DNA of 64,000 bases from Saccharibacillus sp. O23 (GTDB taxonomy: Bacteria > Bacillota > Bacilli > Paenibacillales > Paenibacillaceae). Each line of letters starts with the position of its first letter. The stretch's first letter is position 1. A program made the position numbers and the translations under genes. The notes below the pieces were generated by a model. It was not told the DNA's origin, ran no database searches, and saw nothing but the letters and a program-made list of their open reading frames with translations. Location of the stretch: assembly GCF_002205895.1 (NCBI RefSeq), contig NZ_NJDE01000009.1:186001-250000 (forward strand). The letters run 5' to 3'. Below, one piece after another: positions 57,880 through 64,000 of the stretch.

Positions 57880-59085
57880 ATGTTGAAAGGTGCGTTGGCG
57901 TGGCCTTTTTTGCGCCTTTATTTTTTGGCTTTGCTTTATTTCAGCGGGAATTCGATTCTAAATGTGATCATTCCGCTTAAAGGCGAGGCTGAGGGAGCGG
58001 CGAGCACGCAGATCGGCCTTATTATGGGGGCCTATATGTTTACTGCCATGCTGTTTCGTCCTTGGGCCGGGCATTTTATTACGAAGTACGGTTCGATCCG
58101 GATTCTGCGCGTGATTCTGGTCGTGAACGGGATTGCGCTTATTGCCTACCCGTTTATCGGGCTGGGCGGATTCGCCGCTGCGCGCATTATGCAGGGAGTT
58201 TCGACAGCGTTTTTTTCGATGGCGCTGCAGATCGGAATCATTGACGCGCTGCCGGAGAAAGACCGTTCACAGGGAATTTCCATGTATTCACTTTTCTGCT
58301 ATATCCCCGGAATCATGGGACCTCTTGCGGCGCTGGGCATTTGGCGGGGCGGAGAACCGGGTTATTTTGCTTGGACGATGATCGGCATCGCGCTGGCGAC
58401 CGGGATCTTCGGCTATACGATCAAATTGGATCAGGCTCCCCAGGAAGCGAGGCAGCACGAAAAAACGACAGAGCGGCAAAACTTCAAAAGCTTGCTGCTC
58501 AATCCTTTTTTGCTGAAGTGCAGCCTGTTGATGATTGCGGCTTCTGTCGTCTTTGGCGCAATGACGACATTTATGCCTTTATATGCGATGAATGTTCCTG
58601 AAGCCAACGCCGGCGTTTATCTGATGCTTCAAGCCGCTGCGCTGGTCGTTGTGCGATTTGCCTGGAAAGAACGGATGCCTTCCGACGGCAAATGGCATTC
58701 GCTATTTCTGGGCGTGGCTCTATTGCTGTTGACGGTTGGCGCGGCTATGGTTGCAGCGGCTGCAGAGTGGGGGCCGATCCCGCTTTATACGGGAGCGATA
58801 GTCATCGGAACCTCGCAAGCTTTAATTTATCCGACGCTGATGAGTTATTTATCGGTCATGCTGACCGGTCCGGGGCGCAATATGCGAATCGGATTGTTCG
58901 CCGCTACGTCCGATCTGGGGATCTCGCTTGGGGGTGTGCTGATGGGTCCGATTGCGGATTTGACCTCTTTTTCGATCATGTATGCGACCTGTACGGTATT
59001 GGCGGCTGCAGCGGCAGGTTATGCTTGGAAAGCTCCTGTGCGGCGGCGTACCGTTAGCGAGGAAGTCGGCTTAGAGCGGAAATAA
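57880..59085 (+). CDS. cntE: MFS exporter, CntE-like (opine metallophore export)
   Basis: A 401-residue, twelve-helix transporter. I chose ATG 57880 because GGAGG lies 5 bases upstream; ATG 57868 is the alternative. The sequence around SILNVIIPLKGEAEGASTQ-type helix 1, then MFTAMLFRPWAGHFITKYG and STAFFSMALQIGIIDALPEK recalls the staphylopine exporter CntE as I remember it. Such proteins secrete nicotianamine-like opine metallophores. The nearby Zur boxes and the nickel/peptide-type importer support a zinc-scavenging role. No CntK/L/M biosynthesis gene is in the window, so this is inferred. Codon use is less G+C-rich than the genes to the left. Confidence 0.6.
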   Translation: MLKGALAWPFLRLYFLALLYFSGNSILNVIIPLKGEAEGAASTQIGLIMGAYMFTAMLFRPWAGHFITKYGSIRILRVILVVNGIALIAYPFIGLGGFAAARIMQGVSTAFFSMALQIGIIDALPEKDRSQGISMYSLFCYIPGIMGPLAALGIWRGGEPGYFAWTMIGIALATGIFGYTIKLDQAPQEARQHEKTTERQNFKSLLLNPFLLKCSLLMIAASVVFGAMTTFMPLYAMNVPEANAGVYLMLQAAALVVVRFAWKERMPSDGKWHSLFLGVALLLLTVGAAMVAAAAEWGPIPLYTGAIVIGTSQALIYPTLMSYLSVMLTGPGRNMRIGLFAATSDLGISLGGVLMGPIADLTSFSIMYATCTVLAAAAAGYAWKAPVRRRTVSEEVGLERK

Positions 59086-59119
59086 AAACGGAAAGCGCCA
59101 ATGCGCTTTCCGTTTTTTT
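59084..59119. terminator. Bidirectional terminator
   Basis: AAAAACGGAAAGCGC and GCGCTTTCCGTTTTTTT pair around CAAT between the exporter gene and the converging amidase gene. Confidence 0.85.
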
Positions 59120-59131
59120 GTGGATTGACGT

Positions 59132-60559
59132 TTACAAATTCAAGTATTCCTTGATTCCGGCTACAATGGCTTCCGCGATTTTTTGTTGGAAATCGTCTTG
59201 GTTCAACAGCGTTTCTTCATTCAGATTGCTGAGGAATCCCAATTCGACGAGAGCCGCGGGCATCTTGGTATTGCGAATGACCGAATAATTGGCTTGCTTC
59301 GATCCGCGGTCTTTGAATCCGGTTGCGGCAAGAACATGTTTCTGGATGACGTCAGACAATGCTTTGCTGCGCGAGGCTTCGGCATAGAAAGTTTCCGTTC
59401 CTCCGGCGCTCGAACTGCTTGGTGAAATATTGGCATGGATGGATAAGAACAGATCGGCCTTTGCGTCATTGGCAATCTTGGCGCGATCCGTCAATGTGAC
59501 GAACGTATCGTCGCTGCGAGTCATGATCAGGTTGATATTCGGTTCTTGTTTAAGCAGCGCGGCTACTTTCAGACCTACATTGAGCACGATGTTTTTTTCT
59601 TGAATTTTGCTGATGCCTACACCGCCCGAGTCATGGTCGCCATGGCCGGGATCAATGACGACGGTCTTTTTCCCGTTGCTGTCGATCGGAGCCGCCGTAC
59701 CGTCGTTATTCAGATCGACGATAATCAGATTGCCCTGCGTATATAGGTTGTAGCCGGTCTTGCGGTTCAGGTCGATAACCACGCGAACAATCGACGGGTT
59801 TTGACTGAACTGCGAATAACGGACTTGTTTGACTAACGAAGAGTTTTCCACGGCAAGTTTCGCTTCTGCTCCTCTGGCGAGCGCTTCGTTTTGCAGCAGG
59901 GCCGGACCGAAGACTGTTCCGGGCAGATCGACAACGAGGCGATCCGGATTGTTTAATTCAAACCGTGTAGGCGTGACGTCGGCTCCGGCAGAGATCGTCA
60001 AGCGCTTGTCGCTGAAGCTTATGCTGTCGATCGAGATAGCAGCCGGGTTATCGACGGCCGGAGGAGCTTCCGGTGCGGGCGGAACCGGCGGTGCTTCAAT
60101 CGGCGATTGGAGCAGCACGGTCTGGGAGGCTTGTTCCCATTTGACGCCAAGGCCCATCTGAGTGCCGACAAATCTTAACGGCACATATGTAGTGTTGGAC
60201 TGGATAAACGGAGCCTGCGTCAATGAGATACTGCCCAAGGGCGAATCGGCGTTCAAGCTGCCGATCGTTAACACGATCTGGGAAGGTTCACTGCCGATTG
60301 TCACATGCCCTGTGCTCTTCTGCCAATTCACGGCGTAGCCGAGTTGTTCCGAGATGACGCGAATCGGAACCATTGTCGTTCCTTGCCGAACAAGCGACTC
60401 GGCGCCATCAAGGGATTTGCCGTCAAGCACGATGCTGGTTCCCGAGGTAGGGGCTGCCCAAGCCTGCCTGATGCCGCCGTTAAGGAGGAGTAAAGTCATT
60501 AAAGTCAGTGCAGCGGCGACAAACAAGTTTTTTTTCCAGATGGTTGAGGCTAGTTTCAT
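59132..60559 (-). CDS. N-acetylmuramoyl-L-alanine amidase with stalk and AMIN domains
   Basis: A 475-residue secreted cell-wall hydrolase from ATG 60559, behind AAAGGAG. A signal peptide (KNLFVAAALTLMTLLLL) is followed by a copper-amine-oxidase stalk domain (about 35-140), a proline-rich linker (EAPPVPPAPEAPP), an AMIN domain (about 165-265) and an Amidase_3 catalytic domain. Zinc and catalytic residues lie in VVIDPGHGDHDSGGVG, QEKNIVLNVG, LFLSIHANIS and AALVELGFLSN. It cleaves the stem peptide from muramic acid. The enzyme needs zinc; whether zinc status regulates it is unclear. Confidence 0.93.
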   Translation of the reverse strand: MKLASTIWKKNLFVAAALTLMTLLLLNGGIRQAWAAPTSGTSIVLDGKSLDGAESLVRQGTTMVPIRVISEQLGYAVNWQKSTGHVTIGSEPSQIVLTIGSLNADSPLGSISLTQAPFIQSNTTYVPLRFVGTQMGLGVKWEQASQTVLLQSPIEAPPVPPAPEAPPAVDNPAAISIDSISFSDKRLTISAGADVTPTRFELNNPDRLVVDLPGTVFGPALLQNEALARGAEAKLAVENSSLVKQVRYSQFSQNPSIVRVVIDLNRKTGYNLYTQGNLIIVDLNNDGTAAPIDSNGKKTVVIDPGHGDHDSGGVGISKIQEKNIVLNVGLKVAALLKQEPNINLIMTRSDDTFVTLTDRAKIANDAKADLFLSIHANISPSSSSAGGTETFYAEASRSKALSDVIQKHVLAATGFKDRGSKQANYSVIRNTKMPAALVELGFLSNLNEETLLNQDDFQQKIAEAIVAGIKEYLNL

Positions 60560-60680
60560 GTTTGATTCTCCTTTGCAAGCGCTGATGATCAATTGGAACA
60601 CTCTATCAGTCGGACGTCTAGAGGATGCCAAAATTTTCAGGGAGGCAAAAAAATTTCCCTGCTGAACATTATGATAAGGT

Positions 60681-60736
60681 TTGACAGCAGAAAAAGAAAG
60701 CCGTATGCTCGTTTTAAATCGTAATAATTACTGTTA
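60681..60736 (+). promoter_or_regulatory. Promoter with Zur box
   Basis: TTGACA (60681-60686) and TATGCT (60704-60709) have 17-base spacing. Just downstream, 60716-60736 contains AAATCGTAATAATTAC, matching the Bacillus Zur consensus in the whole left half and most of the right half (17 of 20 defined positions). It should repress the flavoprotein gene when zinc is sufficient. Confidence 0.8.
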
Positions 60737-60756
60737 GATGGCGCGAGGTGAAGAAG

Positions 60757-61287
60757 TTGGAACAATTCGATTGCTTGGTCGTCGGAGCCGGAGCTGCCGG
60801 AATAGGAGTCGGTTGTGTCTTGCAGGATCTGAACATCGGACGATTCTCCATTTTGGACCGGGGAACGATCGGAGCGTCTTTTCGGCTGTGGCCCAAAGAA
60901 ATGCGCATGATCACGCCTTCGTTTACCGGGAATGCTTACGGGCTGCTCGATCTTAATTCGATATCGCTGCGCACTTCCCCGGCCTATACGCTCGGAACGG
61001 AGCATCCTTCCGGTGACGAATATGCCGACTATTTGGAGGCGTTAGCGCGCTATCGAAAGCTTCCGGTCCAGACTGGAGTCGATGTTCAACGTATTCGTCC
61101 TCTGGATGGCGGCGGATTTGAACTGGATACCGATCAAGGTGTGCTTCGCAGTCGTTATGTAATCTGGGCGGCAGGAGAGTTTCAGTATCCGCGAACGGAT
61201 TCTTTCCCCGGAGCCGAATATACCGTTCATAATAGTCAGGTTCAGAAATGGGAAGGAATGCCGGGAGACGACTACATCTGCTGCTGA
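60757..61287 (+). CDS. Truncated FAD/NAD(P)-dependent oxidoreductase
   Basis: A 176-residue remnant from TTG 60757 (GAGGTG 6 bases upstream; GTG 60748 is in frame too). It has an intact FAD-binding GAGAAG motif in CLVVGAGAAGIGVG and resembles flavin monooxygenase-like or YpdA-like proteins, including IWAAGEFQYPRTDSFPGAEY. In full-length relatives the sequence after PGDDY runs into a second Rossmann GxGxxG domain; here it ends CC-stop. So the NADPH domain is missing, and the 62 bases after the stop show no continuation. It is likely a decayed, non-functional gene under an intact Zur promoter. Confidence 0.75.
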   Translation: MEQFDCLVVGAGAAGIGVGCVLQDLNIGRFSILDRGTIGASFRLWPKEMRMITPSFTGNAYGLLDLNSISLRTSPAYTLGTEHPSGDEYADYLEALARYRKLPVQTGVDVQRIRPLDGGGFELDTDQGVLRSRYVIWAAGEFQYPRTDSFPGAEYTVHNSQVQKWEGMPGDDYICC

Positions 61288-61349
61288 TCGCGATATAAAT
61301 TCAGATCGAGGCAAGGGACCGGCAGGGATCATCGAAAGGAGAATCAGAC

Positions 61350-61679
61350 ATGGACACTCTTACAGCGAAACGAATGGAAGCCCTCTTGAGAGGCTATATT
61401 GCGGAGAAAATTCCGCCGAGCATGCGGACCGCCGTTCGCCTCGTCTACAAGATGGAAGAAGATCGAGTGACGTTGACCGAGGAGCGCCCGGAGCCTCCGC
61501 AGTATGGATGGACGGGGAAGGATCTGGCCCAGTTCCGTTTGGAGCAGGGAGCTTGGAGCCTCTATGCCAAGGACGAGACCGGGCAGTGGACGATGGCGGA
61601 ATCGCTTGCGCCCCGGCATGACTTCGAAGATCAGCTGGAGCAGTTTGAGTTGGACCCGGCAGGGTTATTTTGGAAATGA
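61350..61679 (+). CDS. DUF3024 domain protein
   Basis: A 109-residue protein with the DUF3024 pattern: ...RPEPPQYGWTGKDLAQFRLE, then GAWSLYAKDETGQWTMAE and the end LEQFELDPAGLFWK. The function is unknown. GAAAGGAG precedes the ATG. It lies 62 bases after the truncated flavoprotein and before a terminator, so it may share the Zur-controlled promoter. Confidence 0.8.
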   Translation: MDTLTAKRMEALLRGYIAEKIPPSMRTAVRLVYKMEEDRVTLTEERPEPPQYGWTGKDLAQFRLEQGAWSLYAKDETGQWTMAESLAPRHDFEDQLEQFELDPAGLFWK

Positions 61680-61680
61680 G

Positions 61681-61717
61681 AAAAAGCGCGATCCGATGAA
61701 CGGATCGCGCTTTTTTT
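61681..61717. terminator. Terminator
   Basis: AAAAAGCGCGATCCG and CGGATCGCGC with TTTTTTT pair around ATGAA, just after the DUF3024 gene and before the converging folE2 gene. Confidence 0.85.
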
Positions 61718-61807
61718 GATGCAGCGACGGTTTTTTTGCCTGAGCGAAGAAATCCGGTCAACAGGGTCACCGGAATGCGCGGATCGATGCGAACGGATGC
61801 AGCCTTC

Positions 61808-62728
61808 CTAGTACCTCCGTTTTTGATCTTCCTCTGTCCATACGATGCGGGCAATCGCATTATGCTGGTGAATGGATTCTTCGTTGCGGCATTCTACGGT
61901 GAATTGCCTTGCGAACGGGCATTCTATCAGATCGGCCGCCACGAGCCGGGCCAGATCTTCGACGAACCTCGGATTTTCATAGGCCCGTTCCGTCACTTTT
62001 TTCTCGTCGGTTCGCTTGAGAATCGGATACAGCATAGAGCTGGCATTCGATTCGGCAGCATCCAACAGCACCTGACACCAGTTTTCATGGAATTGTTTCA
62101 GGTCTACTTCCGTGCGAATGTGTACGGTTCCGCGCTGATTATGCGCACCGTATTCGCTGATTTCTTTGGAACAGGGACATAAGGTTGTCACGGATGCATC
62201 GAGCCCTACAGTGAGTCGAAAAGGAGACTCTATGCCTTGCTCGTAACTCATCTCCATATAGAGATCGCAATAAGCGAGACCGGTTTGACCGGACTCGGGC
62301 GCTGTGCGCTCGTAGAACCAAGGGAATGCCAACTTGACGGTTGCGCCGCGTTGATTCATGTTCTGAGCCAAATCTCTTGCAAATTGCCCAAGCTTCCCGG
62401 AATCGGAAGTGAAATCGAAATCCCGATACATTTCGAGCTGTTCGGTGAGCCTGCTCATATTGATGCCTTTGCTGCTGCGATCCAGCGTGGTCGTCAGTTC
62501 GAGGGTCGCAATCGGCATCTGTTCATAAGGAGCAAGCGGCGACAAGAACAGAATCGGATGCTTGACTGCGGCCACGCCTACGCTTTGAATGTCGAACAGA
62601 TAGTCGTCGAGGGCGTTCTGCAGATCGGTCATGTCTTCTTTTCGAGTCGCTTTGCTGCCGGGGGTCGGCGGGACGGAGCCGAAGCGGCGATGCCGCTCTT
62701 TTTTGGACGGAAATGATGGGTGTGGCAT
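61808..62728 (-). CDS. folE2: GTP cyclohydrolase FolE2 (type IB)
   Basis: A 306-residue enzyme from ATG 62728 (AGGAGA upstream). Family features are GVAAVKHPILFLSPLAPYEQ, the DLYMEMSYEQ segment, the metal-site LCPCSKEISEYGAHNQRG with its Cys, and HIRTEVDLK. It makes dihydroneopterin triphosphate for folate. Unlike zinc-dependent FolE, FolE2 works with other metals and is known to be Zur-controlled in B. subtilis. The Zur box in its promoter shows the same logic here. Confidence 0.95.
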   Translation of the reverse strand: MPHPSFPSKKERHRRFGSVPPTPGSKATRKEDMTDLQNALDDYLFDIQSVGVAAVKHPILFLSPLAPYEQMPIATLELTTTLDRSSKGINMSRLTEQLEMYRDFDFTSDSGKLGQFARDLAQNMNQRGATVKLAFPWFYERTAPESGQTGLAYCDLYMEMSYEQGIESPFRLTVGLDASVTTLCPCSKEISEYGAHNQRGTVHIRTEVDLKQFHENWCQVLLDAAESNASSMLYPILKRTDEKKVTERAYENPRFVEDLARLVAADLIECPFARQFTVECRNEESIHQHNAIARIVWTEEDQKRRY

Positions 62729-62788
62729 GGCAGTCTCCTGTTCTTTCAAGATAAATGGGCCTATAAAAAACGAAAAGTTCCTCTTATT

Positions 62789-62818
62789 AATAGTAATGAA
62801 TACGATTAATAAGTCAAT
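62789..62818 (-). promoter_or_regulatory. folE2 promoter with Zur box in the spacer
   Basis: On the minus strand TTGACT (62818-62813) and TACTAT (62796-62791) are 16 bases apart. The Zur box with core AATAGTAATGAATACGATT (62790-62808) fills the spacer, so bound Zur would block RNA polymerase directly. Confidence 0.75.
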
Positions 62819-62870
62819 GCGAACAAAAGTCGACGCCTCTGCTTTTTTCGAAATTTGCGTTTCGGCAGGT

Positions 62871-62923
62871 TTGACGAAAACGCGATAAGCTTGTATACTC
62901 ACTAATCGTAATGATTACTATTT
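62871..62923 (+). promoter_or_regulatory. Promoter with Zur box before the importer genes
   Basis: TTGACG (62871-62876) and TATACT (62894-62899) are 17 bases apart. The Zur box with core AATCGTAATGATTACTATT (62904-62922) directly follows the -10 and covers the predicted start point. Together with folE2 it makes a divergent pair of Zur-controlled promoters. Confidence 0.85.
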
Positions 62924-63902
62924 GAAAAAGGAATATAGGATCGTTCGATCTAGCGAGGAGGTATCCCTAACGTTCTTTTCTCGAATTACTCGTAAAATCG
63001 TTCACCTTTTGCTCGTTTTGCTGGGAGTTTCGATCATTACGTTCAGCCTGATGCATCTGACTCCCGGCGATCCGGCGGAAATTATGCTGCGTACCGACGG
63101 CATACAACCGACTCGCGAAGCGATCGAAGCGCTCCGCGAGTCGCTGGGATTGAACGAACCGGTTGCGCTTCAATATGTTCATTGGTTGGGAAAGGTGCTT
63201 CGTTTCGATCTTGGGCTCTCCTTGTCGACGGGTCGGCCCGTAACCGAAGAATTACTCAGCCGTCTGCCTGCGACGCTCGGGATGACTCTGGCTTCCGTAA
63301 TCTTTGCCTTGCTGCTGGCCCTGCCGATCGGAATAGGCTCCGGTTGGAGACCAGGCGGATGGATCGATCGCATCAGCCGTTGGGTCGCATTATCGAGTGT
63401 GTCCATGCCTGCCTACTGGTTGGGATTGCTGCTGCTTTTTTACGGTGCGGTTCGTTTGAAATGGTTCCCGGTTGCCGGCATGAACGGGTTCAAAAGCGTG
63501 GTTTTGCCGGCCGTTACGCTGGGTTTCGGCATGGTAGGCGTTTACGTGCGGCTTATTCGTACCGGCATGATCGAGGTGCTGGAACGGCCGTATATCAAGG
63601 CCGCTCGCGCGCGGGGATTAAGCACGCCGAGCATTCTGCTTCGGCACGCGCTGCATAACGCGCTGCTGCCGAGCATCACGCTGCTTGGCGTGCAGATCGG
63701 CAGTCTGCTGGGGGGAGCCGTAATTGTCGAGACGCTTTTTGCCTGGCCGGGGATCGGCAAATTTGCGGTAGAAGCCATTTACGCCAAAGATTATATCGTG
63801 ATTCAAGGCTACGTGCTGCTGACTGCCATTATTGTGGTCACGGTCAATCTGACGGTGGATCTGCTTTACCGACGGCTTGACCCGAGAATGAAACTGCGTT
63901 GA
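62922..63902 (+). CDS. ABC transporter permease, nickel/peptide (NikB/CntB/OppB) type
   Basis: A permease of about 310-326 residues with six helices. Diagnostic parts are LGVSIITFSLMHLTPGDPAE, VIRLIRTGM-like helix 5 and the EAA loop YIKAARARGLSTPSILLRHA. The only canonical start is TTG 62922, but it lies in the Zur box without a ribosome site. A GAGGAGG at 62955-62961 points to ACG 62970 as the position where homologues begin (FFSRITRKI). With the CntE-like exporter nearby, it may import a metal-metallophore complex; dipeptide or nickel uptake remains possible. The next permease gene follows. Confidence 0.85.
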   Translation: MKKEYRIVRSSEEVSLTFFSRITRKIVHLLLVLLGVSIITFSLMHLTPGDPAEIMLRTDGIQPTREAIEALRESLGLNEPVALQYVHWLGKVLRFDLGLSLSTGRPVTEELLSRLPATLGMTLASVIFALLLALPIGIGSGWRPGGWIDRISRWVALSSVSMPAYWLGLLLLFYGAVRLKWFPVAGMNGFKSVVLPAVTLGFGMVGVYVRLIRTGMIEVLERPYIKAARARGLSTPSILLRHALHNALLPSITLLGVQIGSLLGGAVIVETLFAWPGIGKFAVEAIYAKDYIVIQGYVLLTAIIVVTVNLTVDLLYRRLDPRMKLR

Positions 63903-63918
63903 GTCAAGGATAGGAAGG

Positions 63919-64000
63919 ATGAAGCTGGACGTGAAAGGAAAGGCGAAGGCTCCGGCTTGGACAGGGGCGATTCTTGTCGCCGGCATCGCGGCGGTTGGGA
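63919..64000 (+). CDS. Second ABC permease subunit (partial, NikC/OppC type)
   Basis: Only the first 27 codons are inside the window. They read MKLDVKGKAKAPAWTGAILV then AGIAAVG, a short basic N-terminus followed by a hydrophobic segment. The 16-base gap after the NikB-type permease and the usual order of these operons make this the partner permease. GTG 63931 is an alternative start with GGAAGG upstream. Assignment is by context. Confidence 0.6.
   Translation, partial: MKLDVKGKAKAPAWTGAILVAGIAAVG

Overview
The window looks like chromosomal DNA of a Gram-positive, low-temperature-range-unspecified member of the Paenibacillaceae (Paenibacillus/Saccharibacillus type). The clues are strong GGAGG-type ribosome sites with frequent GTG/TTG starts, lipoproteins with clean lipoboxes, LuxS and RsbQ homologues, 7-1-7 Fur and Bacillus-type Zur boxes, copper-amine-oxidase stalk domains, and a YesM/YesN two-component pair beside a sugar ABC importer. 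Most of the window is G+C-rich; the part after about 57.8 kb is visibly less so. I see no rRNA, tRNA, CRISPR array, prophage or intact insertion sequence.

Region by region. 0-2.7 kb: a DUF1697 gene, then an AraC regulator whose frame runs without a stop into a siderophore-binding lipoprotein that has its own promoter and Fur box. 2.8-7.7 kb: a minus-strand methionine operon, metN-metI-luxS-SDR-metQ-mtnN, joining methionine uptake to the Pfs/LuxS arm of the methyl cycle. 7.9-13.8 kb: small secreted, regulatory and hydrolase genes, including an FGE-like protein and an autoregulated AHSA1-ArsR pair. 13.9-19 kb: a 1683-residue secreted GH81 beta-1,3-glucanase with six discoidin domains. 19.3-21.2 kb: RsbQ next to a diguanylate cyclase carrying an RsbP-like PAS domain. 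22.9-25.6 kb: a BMP-family binding lipoprotein and a chemoreceptor behind a possible sigma-D promoter. 25.8-31.6 kb: FMN reductase, TerC, a hydrolase with a Cys nucleophile, a MORN protein, a YfbR-like HD protein and an amino-acid permease. 31.9-38.2 kb: a catabolite-repressible sugar ABC importer with its sensor kinase and AraC response regulator, followed by a PilZ protein.

38.9-40.6 kb: a two-gene RNA repair cassette, an RNA ligase and a kinase-HD end-healing enzyme. 40.8-48.8 kb: hydrolases, LysR/O-methyltransferase, a cyclase, HxlR/Old Yellow Enzyme and an M20 peptidase. 48.8-51.8 kb: a four-gene ABC-2 exporter operon led by an XRE regulator. 52-54.6 kb: a serine hydrolase and an MFS permease. 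54.6-55.2 kb: a gene-free stretch with short repeats. 55.2-57.7 kb: an adaA-alkA-ogt alkylation repair operon. 57.8-64 kb: a zinc-starvation island with Zur-like boxes before a CntE-like metallophore exporter, a truncated flavoprotein, folE2 and a nickel/peptide-type ABC importer that runs off the right edge.

The most notable points are the RsbQ-PAS-GGDEF pairing (energy-stress sensing apparently rerouted to c-di-GMP), the kinase-HD plus ligase RNA repair pair, the Zur island, and the AraC-lipoprotein frame with an embedded Fur box. All assignments rest on reading the sequence and on remembered family features; no database search was run.
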